Source: Stenotrophomonas aracearum (lineage in GTDB: Bacteria > Pseudomonadota > Gammaproteobacteria > Xanthomonadales > Xanthomonadaceae). Taken from it: 64,000 nt of DNA. Of this stretch, positions 16,740 through 24,580 are shown in pieces; the first letter of the stretch is position 1, and every line of letters begins with the position of its first letter. The notes beneath the pieces are model-generated. The model was not told the origin of the DNA. It did not search any database and saw nothing but the letters and a program-made list of their open reading frames with translations. The DNA lies in the NCBI RefSeq assembly GCF_031834615.1, contig NZ_CP115543.1, forward strand, positions 3,297,001 to 3,361,000, read 5' to 3'. Both the position numbers and the translations under genes were made by a program.

Positions 16740-16811
16740 GTAGTGCCGGCCGCCGGCCGGCTCCAGGCGGTGTTCGGACATTCGGAAGAGCCGGCCAGCG
16801 GCCGGCACTAC
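16740..16811. repeat. Inverted pair of GTAG stem-loop repeats after mscL
   Basis: Plus strand, 16740-16761: GTAGT, GCCGGCC-GCC-GGCCGGC. Minus strand, 16790-16811: GTAGT, GCCGGCC-GCT-GGCCGGC. The pair could fold into one larger structure. Confidence 0.85.
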
Positions 16812-16812
16812 G

Positions 16813-16840
16813 GAACCCCGCTTCGGCGGGGTTCTGCATT
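16813..16840 (+). terminator. Intrinsic terminator downstream of mscL
   Basis: Perfect 9-bp stem GAACCCCGC/GCGGGGTTC (16813-16821 with 16826-16834) closed by a stable TTCG tetraloop, followed by TGCATTTT. Confidence 0.85.
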
Positions 16841-16942
16841 TTGGGATACAGCGTCCGCCGAACCATGACCTTGCGCCCATGTGCGTGGCGGGCAGGCTGC
16901 TAAGCTCGAAGGCTTCCGCCCTGTTGCCCCGGAGTCCGTCCC

Positions 16943-18364
16943 ATGCGTCGCCGCGTTCTTGCCATCGCATCTTCCCTTGCCCTGCTGGCCGCCCCGGCGT
17001 TCTCCGCGACCGGCACCACTACCCTGCCGCCGAAGTCGCTGGCCACCGCTGCCGAGCTGCGCGAGCAGGCCCTGAAGGACGACACCGGCTGGAAGGTGGT
17101 GGAATCGCTGACCACCGAGATCGGTCCGCGCATCGCCGGCAGCGAGGCCGACGCCCGCGCCGTGGCCTGGGCCGAAGCCAAGTTCAAGGCCCTGGGCTTC
17201 GACAAGGTGTGGAAAGAGCCGGTGACCTTCCCGAAGTGGGAGCGCCGCAGTGAACATGCCTCGGTGACTGGAAAGCACGCCCAGCCGCTTTCGATCACCG
17301 CGCTGGGTGGCAGTCCGGGCGGCACGGTCGAGGCCGAAGTGGTGCGCTTTGCCGACCTGGCCGCGCTGCAGGCTGCGCCGGAAGGTTCGCTGAAGGGCAA
17401 GATCGCATTCGTCGATTACCAGATGACCGCCTACCGCGACGGCCGCGATTACGGCAACGGCGGCGCGGTGCGCAGCAAGGGCCCGTCCGAGGCGATCCGC
17501 AAGGGTGCGGTGGGCTTCGTGATGCGCTCGGCGGGTACCGACTCGCACCGCGTGCCGCATACCGGCATCACCCGTTTCGATGACGGCCTGACTCCGGTGC
17601 CGTCGGCGGCGCTGTCGGTGCCGGACGCCAACCAGCTGGCGCGCCTGGTCGCGCTTGGGCCGACCACGGTGAAGCTCAGCCTGGATTGCGGCTGGGACGG
17701 CACCGCCACGTCGTACAACGTGATCGGCGAGATCACCGGGCGCAGCCTGCCGAAGGAAGTGGTGGTGATCGGCGGTCACCTCGATTCGTGGGACCTGGGC
17801 ACCGGTGCGATCGATGATGGCGCGGGCGTGGCTCTGACCATGGCCGCCGGCCACCTGATCGGCCAGCTCAAGCAGGCACCGAAGCGCAGCATCCGCGTGG
17901 TGGCGTTCGCCAACGAAGAACAGGGCCTGTACGGCGGCAAGGCGTACGCCGAAGCGCACGCCAAGGACATCGCGCTGCACCAGCTGGCTGCGGAGAGCGA
18001 CTTCGGTGCGGGCCGCATCTATGCGTTCAACACCGGCTCGCCGAATCCGGAAGGCTCGCGCGAGGCGACCCGCCAGATCGCCGAAGTGCTCAAGCCGCTG
18101 GGCATCGAGTACAACGCCGACAAGGGCGGCCCGGGTCCGGATATCGGCCCGCTGGCGGCCAAGGGCGGTGCATGGGCGTGGCTGGCGCAGGACGGGACCG
18201 ACTACTTCAACCTGCACCACACCGCCGACGATACGCTGGACAAGATCGAGCCGGCCGCGCTGGCGCAGAACGTGGCTGCGTATACGGTGTTCGCGTACCT
18301 GGCGGCTGAGGCTGATGGCGGTTTCGGCAGCGAAGCGAAGGCGACCACGCCGCCTAACGAGTGA
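16943..18364 (+). CDS. Secreted M28-family zinc aminopeptidase/carboxypeptidase
   Basis: A 473-aa exported peptidase. Signal peptide 1-22 (LALLAAPAFSA). A PA-type insert (about 110-240) interrupts the catalytic fold. The co-catalytic zinc ligands of family M28 are visible: His279 and Asp281 in GGHLDSWD, Asp291 in AIDDGAG, Glu325/326 in FANEEQGLYGG (general base plus ligand), Asp353 in ESDFG, and His426 in LHHTADDT. Close in layout to glutamate carboxypeptidase-like and plasma glutamate carboxypeptidase relatives. GGAG lies 10 nt before the ATG. Likely a periplasmic or extracellular enzyme that feeds amino acids to transporters such as those downstream (inference). Confidence 0.93.
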   Translation: MRRRVLAIASSLALLAAPAFSATGTTTLPPKSLATAAELREQALKDDTGWKVVESLTTEIGPRIAGSEADARAVAWAEAKFKALGFDKVWKEPVTFPKWERRSEHASVTGKHAQPLSITALGGSPGGTVEAEVVRFADLAALQAAPEGSLKGKIAFVDYQMTAYRDGRDYGNGGAVRSKGPSEAIRKGAVGFVMRSAGTDSHRVPHTGITRFDDGLTPVPSAALSVPDANQLARLVALGPTTVKLSLDCGWDGTATSYNVIGEITGRSLPKEVVVIGGHLDSWDLGTGAIDDGAGVALTMAAGHLIGQLKQAPKRSIRVVAFANEEQGLYGGKAYAEAHAKDIALHQLAAESDFGAGRIYAFNTGSPNPEGSREATRQIAEVLKPLGIEYNADKGGPGPDIGPLAAKGGAWAWLAQDGTDYFNLHHTADDTLDKIEPAALAQNVAAYTVFAYLAAEADGGFGSEAKATTPPNE

Positions 18365-18374
18365 GGGTGACGGC

Positions 18375-18480
18375 GTAGAGCGGATCTTTGATCCGCTCTA
18401 CGCAGCCGGGCAGAGCCCGGCTCTACCAAATGCCGGGCAGAGCCCGGCTCTACCCAATGCCGGGCAGGGCCCGGCTCTAC
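18375..18480. repeat. Cluster of GTAG stem-loop repeats (palindromic pair plus three tandem copies)
   Basis: A fused back-to-back pair, GTAGAGCGGATC-TTT-GATCCGCTCTAC (18375-18401), is followed by three direct copies with a 27-bp period (18405-18426, 18432-18453, 18459-18480). On the minus strand these read GTAGA, GCCGGGC-TCT-GCCCGGC (third copy GCCGGGC-CCT-GCCCGGC). The GTAG of the last copy supplies the TAG stop of the symporter gene ending at 18477. Confidence 0.9.
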
Positions 18481-19931
18481 CGGGCGCCTACCCATACCGT
18501 GCAGCTTGGGACGGTGTGCGGGTCGGGACGGAACACCGGGTCCTGACCCTTGCCGCGCGAGGCCTCGTAGTCGCGCAACGCCGCGAATGCCGGCTTCTGC
18601 AACAGCAGCAAGGCGATCACGTTGAGCCAGGTCATCAGGCCGACGCCGATGTCGCCCAGCGACCACGCCACCTCGGCGGTGTTCAACGCCGAATACAGCA
18701 TGGCGCCGATGAAGCCGCAGCGGAACAGCGCCATCACCACCGGCGAGTGCCGGTTGCGCACCATGTACACCACGTTGGTTTCGGCGGTGTAGTACAGCGC
18801 GAGAATGGTGGTGAAGGCGAACGGGATGATCGCCAGCGCGATGAACGAGCGCCCGAAGCCGGGCAACGCCGATTCCACCGCCTGCTGCACGAAGCGAGGC
18901 CCTGCTTCCAGCCCGGGTACGTTGGCGACCATCAACTGCGACGGCAGCGACGGGTCGTACACGTTGTACGCGCCGGTGGACAGGATCAGGAACGCGGTTG
19001 CGCTGCATACCACAATGGTGTCGATGTACACCGAACACGCCTGCACCAGGCCCTGCTTGACCGGGTGCGAGACTTCGGCGGCGGCGGCCGGATGCGCACC
19101 GCTTCCCATGCCGGCCTCGTTGCTCATCACGCCACGGCGCACGCCCCACTGGATGGCGGTGCCGATCATGGCACCGAACGCGGCGTCCTGGCCGAACGCG
19201 CTGCGCAGGATGATGGCGAACATCTCCGGCACCGCGTCCAGGTTCAGTGCCATCACCACGGCCGCCACCAGCAGGTAGCCCACCGCCATGAACGGCACGA
19301 TCACCTGCGCGACCTGGGCGATACGGCGCACGCCGCCGAAGATCACCATGGCCACCACGGTGCCGATGCCGGCTGCGGTGATCCAGCCCGGCACTGCCCA
19401 GGCTTCGTCCAGCGCGCTGACGATGGCGTTGGACTGCGTACCCGGCAGCAGCATGCCGCAGCCGATCACCGTGCTGATCGCGAACAGCACCGCATACCAG
19501 CGTTTGCCCAGGCCTTTTTCGATGTAGTACGCCGGCCCGCCGCGGTACATGCCCTTGCTGTCGCGCTGCTTGTAGATCTGCGCGAGGGTGGACTCCACGA
19601 ACGCACTGGAAGCGCCGAGGAACGCCACGATCCACATCCAGAAGATCGCGCCGGGGCCACCATAGGCGATTGCCATGGCCACGCCGGCGATGTTGCCGAC
19701 GCCGACGCGGCTGGACAGCGACAGACTCAACGCCTGGAACGAGGACACCCCCGCTGCCGAGCTGCGGCCCTGGAACATGAGCTTGAGCATCTCCGGCAGG
19801 CCGCGCAGCTGGATGAAGCGGGTGCGCACGCTGAAGTACAGCCCGACCAGCAGGCACAGGCCGACCAGCGCGGGACTCCAGACGATGCCCAGCAGCTGGG
19901 CGACGGTCTTTTCAAGGGTCATATCGAACAT
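18477..19931 (-). CDS. Alanine/glycine:cation symporter, AGCS family (copy 1)
   Basis: A 484-aa inner-membrane Na+- or H+-coupled alanine/glycine symporter with about 11 membrane segments. Family signatures: SSRVGVGNIAGVAMAIAYGGPGAIFWMW near the N-terminus, GGPAYYIEKGLG, RGVMSNEAGMGSGAHPAAAAEVSHPVKQG in the middle, and LNVIALLLLQKPAFAALRDYEA at the end. GGGAG precedes the ATG at 19931. An outer-membrane protein gene ends 25 bp upstream, so the two probably form an operon. The stop codon comes from a GTAG repeat. A second AGCS paralogue is at 22335-23852. Confidence 0.94.
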   Translation of the reverse strand: MFDMTLEKTVAQLLGIVWSPALVGLCLLVGLYFSVRTRFIQLRGLPEMLKLMFQGRSSAAGVSSFQALSLSLSSRVGVGNIAGVAMAIAYGGPGAIFWMWIVAFLGASSAFVESTLAQIYKQRDSKGMYRGGPAYYIEKGLGKRWYAVLFAISTVIGCGMLLPGTQSNAIVSALDEAWAVPGWITAAGIGTVVAMVIFGGVRRIAQVAQVIVPFMAVGYLLVAAVVMALNLDAVPEMFAIILRSAFGQDAAFGAMIGTAIQWGVRRGVMSNEAGMGSGAHPAAAAEVSHPVKQGLVQACSVYIDTIVVCSATAFLILSTGAYNVYDPSLPSQLMVANVPGLEAGPRFVQQAVESALPGFGRSFIALAIIPFAFTTILALYYTAETNVVYMVRNRHSPVVMALFRCGFIGAMLYSALNTAEVAWSLGDIGVGLMTWLNVIALLLLQKPAFAALRDYEASRGKGQDPVFRPDPHTVPSCTVWVGAR

Positions 19932-19956
19932 GGCTCACTCCCTTGCAGCGCGCGCA

Positions 19957-20952
19957 TCAGAAGAACATGCCCAGCGCGATCTGCGGATTGATGTAGCTGC
20001 CGGTGTTGCGCCCGGCCACGGTGAACTCGACACCGGCGATCAGGCCGACACTGGGGCTGAAGTGGTACTGCACGGCCGGCGCCAGGGTGACGTTGCGGCT
20101 GCCGGGACGGCGCTCGTCGATGCGCTGCATGACGCCTTCCGCGTCGGGGGCGTAGCCGCTCAGGTGGCGGTCGCTCTGGCGGCTGACGGCGAACTCCATC
20201 ACGCCGACCCACTTCGAGTTGAAGCTGTACTCACCGGCGGCGGACAGGCCGATCAGCGAGCCGGGCGCGATGCTGCCACGGAAGCCTTCGGGCGTGCCGT
20301 AGACGCTGTGGTCGTTGATCGCCACGCGCGCCGGCGCGGGGCTGGCGCTGAGCTGGCCGCGCCAGCGCAGCGGACGGTCATTGGGCAGCCACACCACCTG
20401 CTGCACGCCCAGGCCGAAGGTGGTGCGCTGCACGCCGTCGCCTTGGGCGTTGAGCGGGTTGCCGTCGATGCGGTCATAGCTGCCGGTCGCGTAGCGCTGG
20501 CTCAGCGACACCGAAATGGCCGGGCGGGTGCCGTCGGCGCTCGGCGCCTGCAGCAGGTACTGGACCATGGCGGTGGTGTCGCCGGCGCGGAAGCCACGGC
20601 TGCGTTCGCTGCCGGTTTCGGCACGCGAAGCGCTCAGGTTGACCTGCGCGGTGACCCGCTGGCCCAGGCCGTAGGCGATCGGCACCACGGTCAGCCAGGC
20701 GCTGCTGCGGCCGTCGCTGTCGTGGCGGCGGCCTTCGCCGTCGAAGTAGCTGTCGCTGTTGATCCGCACCAGGTACGGTTCGATGAAGAGGTTGCCCTTG
20801 GGCATGCCGGCCGGGTTGGGGGTGATCAGCGGGCCCATGAAGTTGACGCCGTCCAGCGTGCGCTCGTCGGCGGACGCGATGGCGGGCAGGCACAGGCCGG
20901 CGATCAGGGCGAAAGAAACTGGGCGCAGGAAACGCAGCGGAAAGAGCGACAT
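19957..20952 (-). CDS. Outer-membrane beta-barrel transporter-like protein
   Basis: A 331-aa exported protein: signal peptide 1-28 (FALIAGLCLPAIASA), then alternating amphipathic strands with a terminal aromatic pair (IALGMFF), the mark of an outer-membrane beta-barrel. The tail VGLIAGVEFTVAGRNTGSYINPQIALGMFF resembles MetA/phenol-pathway-type transporter barrels (weak family resemblance). GGAGG 7 nt before the ATG fixes the start. It immediately precedes the AGCS symporter gene, suggesting passage of the same small substrate across the outer membrane (inference). Its leader has a perfect 8-bp hairpin (20978-20985 with 20996-21003). Confidence 0.8.
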   Translation of the reverse strand: MSLFPLRFLRPVSFALIAGLCLPAIASADERTLDGVNFMGPLITPNPAGMPKGNLFIEPYLVRINSDSYFDGEGRRHDSDGRSSAWLTVVPIAYGLGQRVTAQVNLSASRAETGSERSRGFRAGDTTAMVQYLLQAPSADGTRPAISVSLSQRYATGSYDRIDGNPLNAQGDGVQRTTFGLGVQQVVWLPNDRPLRWRGQLSASPAPARVAINDHSVYGTPEGFRGSIAPGSLIGLSAAGEYSFNSKWVGVMEFAVSRQSDRHLSGYAPDAEGVMQRIDERRPGSRNVTLAPAVQYHFSPSVGLIAGVEFTVAGRNTGSYINPQIALGMFF

Positions 20953-21247
20953 GGATTGCCTCCGGGGTGACTGGGGTGGTGCGGCAGGCCAATCCGCCGC
21001 ACCGGCAATCTGCACAGGAAGCAATCTCGGAAAAATCGGTAAATCACGCGAATATCGCGTTCTGTGCGCGAGCGCACGCACGAAAATGCCTATCACGCCA
21101 ACGGTGGTTTTGTCCTTGTTGGACACGCCGCAAGCGCTACAGGAATTCCATCGAAAGCGGCGCGAAGCGACGCGACAAAAGGGGTGTCGAAAACCCTGCA
21201 CGCTGCGCGACGATGTCGCTTTTCGCCAGTGCAGTTACGACACTGAT

Positions 21248-21275
21248 AAAAAAAGCCCGGCCAGAGGGCCGGGCT
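21248..21275 (-). terminator. Strong intrinsic terminator with GTAG head
   Basis: Perfect 9-bp stem AGCCCGGCC/GGCCGGGCT (21254-21262 with 21267-21275), followed on the minus strand by TTTTTTT. The 5' side is GTAG, so this is also a SMAG-like hairpin. It lies 234 bp past the RlmB gene, too far to be its obvious terminator, hence the RNA candidate between. Confidence 0.88.
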
Positions 21276-21440
21276 ACCGGGATTCGTCACACCCCACGCG
21301 GTGAGCGCCACGGACAGACCGTGATCCGGACAACGGCGCCGCACTGGGTGGGTGTCTCTCCTCACCTACGCAGTGCAGTGCCGCTCTTCACTGTGACGCA
21401 GCGCGAACGCTGTGCACCATCCGAAAAATCCGAATCCGTT
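21276..21440 (-). ncRNA. Candidate structured non-coding RNA (unnamed)
   Basis: Minus-strand sequence ending at the strong terminator (21248-21275). It can fold as a long imperfect hairpin: GACACCCAC (complement of 21347-21355) against GTGGGGTGTG (complement of 21288-21297). Inside, GTG-GGCGCC pairs with GGCGCTCAC, and an inner CCGGATCACGG/CCGTG element caps it. The region has no gene. The transcript start is not defined (roughly 21420-21440) and no known RNA family is recognised; it could instead be a long 3' UTR of the upstream methyltransferase gene. Confidence 0.35.
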
Positions 21441-21508
21441 GTAAGCGCGACTTCATTGGAGAAGTCGATCACATCGCGTGGGGCAGCGCGCGATTGCGTT
21501 ACCCCGAA

Positions 21509-22342
21509 TTACCGTTGTGCGTACCAGTGCGACAACAACACCGCTGTTGCCGACGCAACGTTCAGACTTTCCACCGCACCGCTGCCGGGGATGGACACCT
21601 GCAGGTCGCAGGTCTGCGCCAACGCGCGGTCCATGCCCTCGCCTTCGGCGCCCATCACGTACACCAGCCGTTCCGGCAGCGTGGCCTTGAACAGGTTGTC
21701 GCCACCTTCCACCAGCGTGGCCGCGAGGCCAAAGCCGCCGGCGCGCAGTTCGTCCATCGCCTGTGGCAACGCTGGCAGCCGCACCAGCGGAACCGCTTCG
21801 GCACCGCCTTCTGCGACGCGCGCGGCCGCACCGGACAATGCCAGGGTGGAATCGGGCGGCAACAGCAGGCCGGCCACGCCGAAGTGCGCGGCCGAACGCA
21901 GGATCGCGCCGAAGTTGTGCGGGTTGCCCACGCCGTCCAGCCACAGCGCCAGCACCGGCTTGTCGCTGGGCAGGTCGGCCATCCACTCTGCCAGCGACAG
22001 CATCGGCGCGCGCAGCACGTCGGCGACCACGCCTTCATGGTGGGTGGTGGCGGCGAGCTTGTTGAGGTCGCCCTCTTCCACCACGCGGTAACCCACGCGG
22101 TTGGCCACGCACCACTTCAGCAGCGGCTGCAGGCGCGGGATCAGCGCTTCGGCCAGGTACAGCTTGCGCAGTGCCTGCGGCCGACGTTCGAACAGGGCCT
22201 GCACGGCATTCCAGCCGTACAGGCGCAGCTCGTCATTGCCGCGCCCCGGCGGTGGCGGGGTGCCGCCTTCGCGCGGCGGCAGCGGGGTGGCCCGCGGCGG
22301 TCGCGACGACGGGCGGCGGGCGTTCTTCCAGGGATCATTCAC
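21509..22342 (-). CDS. rlmB: SpoU/TrmH-family RNA 2'-O-ribose methyltransferase (RlmB-like)
   Basis: A 277-aa SPOUT methyltransferase. N-terminal substrate-binding domain (ELRLYGWNAVQALFERRPQALRKLYLAE), then the trefoil-knot domain with motif 1 LDGVGNPHNFGAILRSA, motif 2 VMGAEGEGM and motif 3 IPGSGAVESLNVASATAVLLS. RlmB methylates G2251 of 23S rRNA; TrmH-type specificity cannot be excluded. Start is GTG 22342, with GGAG about 10 nt upstream inside the preceding symporter gene (8-bp overlap); the Pro/Arg-rich first 35 residues are unusual and may be a low-complexity tail. Confidence 0.88.
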   Translation of the reverse strand: MNDPWKNARRPSSRPPRATPLPPREGGTPPPPGRGNDELRLYGWNAVQALFERRPQALRKLYLAEALIPRLQPLLKWCVANRVGYRVVEEGDLNKLAATTHHEGVVADVLRAPMLSLAEWMADLPSDKPVLALWLDGVGNPHNFGAILRSAAHFGVAGLLLPPDSTLALSGAAARVAEGGAEAVPLVRLPALPQAMDELRAGGFGLAATLVEGGDNLFKATLPERLVYVMGAEGEGMDRALAQTCDLQVSIPGSGAVESLNVASATAVLLSHWYAQR

Positions 22343-23852
22343 TACGGGACGGCTCCAGCTTGCGTTGACGCCAGAAATCGGCGTTCTTGATGCCCAGCGC
22401 ATCGGGGTCGAAGATCGGGTCGATGCCGAGCTTCTTCTGGCGTTCGTAATCGCGCAGAGCCAGCAAGGCAGGCTTCTGCACGATCAGGATGGCGATGATG
22501 TTCAACCACGCCATCAGGCCCACGCCGATGTCGCCCAGTGCCCAGGCCAGCTTGGCGTTGTGGAAAGCGCCGAAGATCACCATGCCCAGGATGCCCAGGC
22601 GCAGCACCAGCACGGTCAGCGGACGCTTGCGGTTGTGGTTGATGTAGCTGAGGTTGGTTTCGGCCATGTAGTAGTAGGCCATGATGGTGGTGAACGCGAA
22701 GAAGAAGATGGCGATCGCCACGAAGGCCGAACCCCAGCCCGGCAGCACGGTTTCCACGGCGGCCTGCGCGTAGCCTGCGCCTTCGGCGACGCCGGCCAGG
22801 CCGGCAAACACGGGTTCACCACCCGGCACCGGCGAGTACACGTTGTAGGTGCCGGCGGCGAGGATCAGGAACGCGGTGGCGGTGCACACCATCATGGTGT
22901 CGAAGTAGATGGCGAAGGCCTGCACGTAACCCTGCTTGGCCGGGTGCGAGACTTCCGAGGCAGCCGCGGCGTGCGGGCCGGTGCCCTGGCCGGCTTCGTT
23001 GGCGTAGATGCCGCGCTTGACGCCCCACTCCACCGCCAAACCCATCATCGCGCCAAATGCAGCGTGCGCGCCGAAGGCACTGCTGAACACGGTGCGGAAC
23101 ATGTCCGGCACGCGGTCGTAGTTGATGATCATGATGGTGAGCGCCATCAGGATGAAGGCGGCCGCCATGAACGGCACGACCACTTCAGCGAAGTTGGCGA
23201 TGCGCTTGACGCCGCCGAAGATCACCACGCCCAGCAGCACGGCAACCACGACGCCGATGCCGAGCTTGAGCGCCTGCACGGTTTCCAGGCCCATGACCTG
23301 GCCATCGAGCGGGCCGCACAGGGCGGTGCCGCGACAGGCGTTGATGAAGCTGTCGGCGATGGCATTGGCCTGCACGCCGGGCATCAGGAAGCCGGCCGCA
23401 ACAATCGTGGCCATGGCGAAGGCCAGCGCGTACCACTTCAGCCCCATGGCCTTTTCGATGTAGTACGCGGGGCCGCCACGGTAGCGGCCTTCGGCATCCT
23501 TGGTCTTGTAGATCTGCGCCAGGGTGCATTCGACGTAGGAGGTCGACGCGCCGAGGAAGCCCATCACCCACATCCAGAAGATGGCGCCGGGACCGCCGAA
23601 GGCGATGGCGGTGGCCACGCCGGCGATGTTGCCGATGCCCATGCGGCCAGCCATGGACATGGCCAGGGCCTGGAAGGACGACACACCGGCTTCGGACTTC
23701 TCGCCCTGCACGGTGAGCCGGCACATTTCAAAGAAGCCGCGCAGCTGCATGAAGCGCGTGCGCACGCTGAAGAACAGGCCCGCAGCCAGGCACAGGAAAA
23801 TCAGCGCCTTGCTCCAGATGATGCCATTGACGAACTCAACCACTGATTCCAC
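22335..23852 (-). CDS. Alanine/glycine:cation symporter, AGCS family (copy 2)
   Basis: A 505-aa paralogue of the symporter at 18477-19931, with the same signatures (MAGRMGIGNIAGVATAIAFGGPGAIFWMW, GGPAYYIEKAMG, RGIYANEAGQGTGPHAAAASEVSHPAKQG, LNIIAILIVQKPALLALRDYE). It differs by an extra loop containing CRGTALCGPLDGQ and a longer C-terminal tail. GTG start at 23852 with GGAGAG 7 nt upstream. Overlaps the methyltransferase start. Confidence 0.94.
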   Translation of the reverse strand: MESVVEFVNGIIWSKALIFLCLAAGLFFSVRTRFMQLRGFFEMCRLTVQGEKSEAGVSSFQALAMSMAGRMGIGNIAGVATAIAFGGPGAIFWMWVMGFLGASTSYVECTLAQIYKTKDAEGRYRGGPAYYIEKAMGLKWYALAFAMATIVAAGFLMPGVQANAIADSFINACRGTALCGPLDGQVMGLETVQALKLGIGVVVAVLLGVVIFGGVKRIANFAEVVVPFMAAAFILMALTIMIINYDRVPDMFRTVFSSAFGAHAAFGAMMGLAVEWGVKRGIYANEAGQGTGPHAAAASEVSHPAKQGYVQAFAIYFDTMMVCTATAFLILAAGTYNVYSPVPGGEPVFAGLAGVAEGAGYAQAAVETVLPGWGSAFVAIAIFFFAFTTIMAYYYMAETNLSYINHNRKRPLTVLVLRLGILGMVIFGAFHNAKLAWALGDIGVGLMAWLNIIAILIVQKPALLALRDYERQKKLGIDPIFDPDALGIKNADFWRQRKLEPSRSE

Positions 23853-23953
23853 GCGCTCTCTCCAGTCGGCGGAAAATGAAGGACGTCCCGTCGGCTGGAA
23901 GGGACCGGTCGATTCTCCATGATCGGGGGCTGGGCCGATAGGGGCGAACGGCA

Positions 23954-24024
23954 GCCGGGCAGAGCCCGGCTCTACGGCGGTGGGCGGGACGAGTACGGGC
24001 GGTAGGTCCTGGCCGCTGGCCAGG
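23954..24024. repeat. Two GTAG stem-loop repeats upstream of the symporter gene
   Basis: Minus strand, 23954-23975: GTAGA, GCCGGGC-TCT-GCCCGGC. Plus strand, 24002-24024: GTAGGT, CCTGGCC-GCT-GGCCAGG. They fill the 188-bp spacer between the GNAT gene and the symporter gene. Confidence 0.8.
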
Positions 24025-24040
24025 GCGGAGGCCGCTCCGT

Positions 24041-24580
24041 TCAGGAAAGGTGGTCACGCACCAAGGCAAACCGCCGCAGGTCATGGAGCTGGCCCCGCTT
24101 GTAGACCGCAGCACGGGCGCAGCCCTCTTCGCTGAACCCGTTGGCCAGCAGCACCCGGGCCGAGCCTTCGTTGAAATCCAGCACTTCGGCCTGCAGCCTG
24201 AACAGGCGCAGCTCATCCATCACCCACGGCGCGAACAGGGCCACCACGCGGCTCATCCAGCCCTGCCCCCAATACGCCTGGCCCAGCCAGTAGCCGAGCT
24301 CGGCGGTGTGCGCCCGTTCGGCCACGCCCGGTTGGGCGCCGATGCTGCCGCAAGCGGCGCCGTCGATCTCGATAGCCAGGTTGAGGGTACCCGGGCTGAG
24401 GACCCGGCCGCCAAGGAACGCCTCACCGTCTTCGCGGGTATACGGGAACGGGAAACGGTCGCGCAGCCCGCGCGAGACCGCTTCGTCGTTGGCGTGCCGC
24501 AGCAACGCGTCCAGATCGTCGCTGCGCCAGGGGCGCAGGACGAAGCCGGGACCGTGCAGCTGCGGCGCGCGGTCAGGCAT
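24041..24580 (-). CDS. GNAT-family N-acetyltransferase (RimJ/RimL type)
   Basis: A 179-aa acetyltransferase. Fold markers: FVLRPWRSDDLDALLRHAND at the start, ELGYWLGQAYWGQGWMSRVV for the acetyl-CoA-binding Q/RxxGxG/A loop (GQGWMS variant), and LDFNEGSARVLLANGFSEEG. RimJ/RimL relatives acetylate protein N-termini or small molecules; the target is unknown. Its ATG overlaps the RND pump stop by 8 nt, so it is translated from the efflux operon. Confidence 0.88.
   Translation of the reverse strand: MPDRAPQLHGPGFVLRPWRSDDLDALLRHANDEAVSRGLRDRFPFPYTREDGEAFLGGRVLSPGTLNLAIEIDGAACGSIGAQPGVAERAHTAELGYWLGQAYWGQGWMSRVVALFAPWVMDELRLFRLQAEVLDFNEGSARVLLANGFSEEGCARAAVYKRGQLHDLRRFALVRDHLS

Larger units (their letters stand above)
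20953..21508. other. Gene-free 556-bp region with leader, terminator and candidate RNA
   Basis: No credible protein gene on either strand. Contents in order: the leader and presumed promoter of the outer-membrane protein gene (20953 to about 21200), a strong minus-strand terminator (21248-21275), and a potentially structured minus-strand transcript upstream of it (about 21276-21440). Confidence 0.6.
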
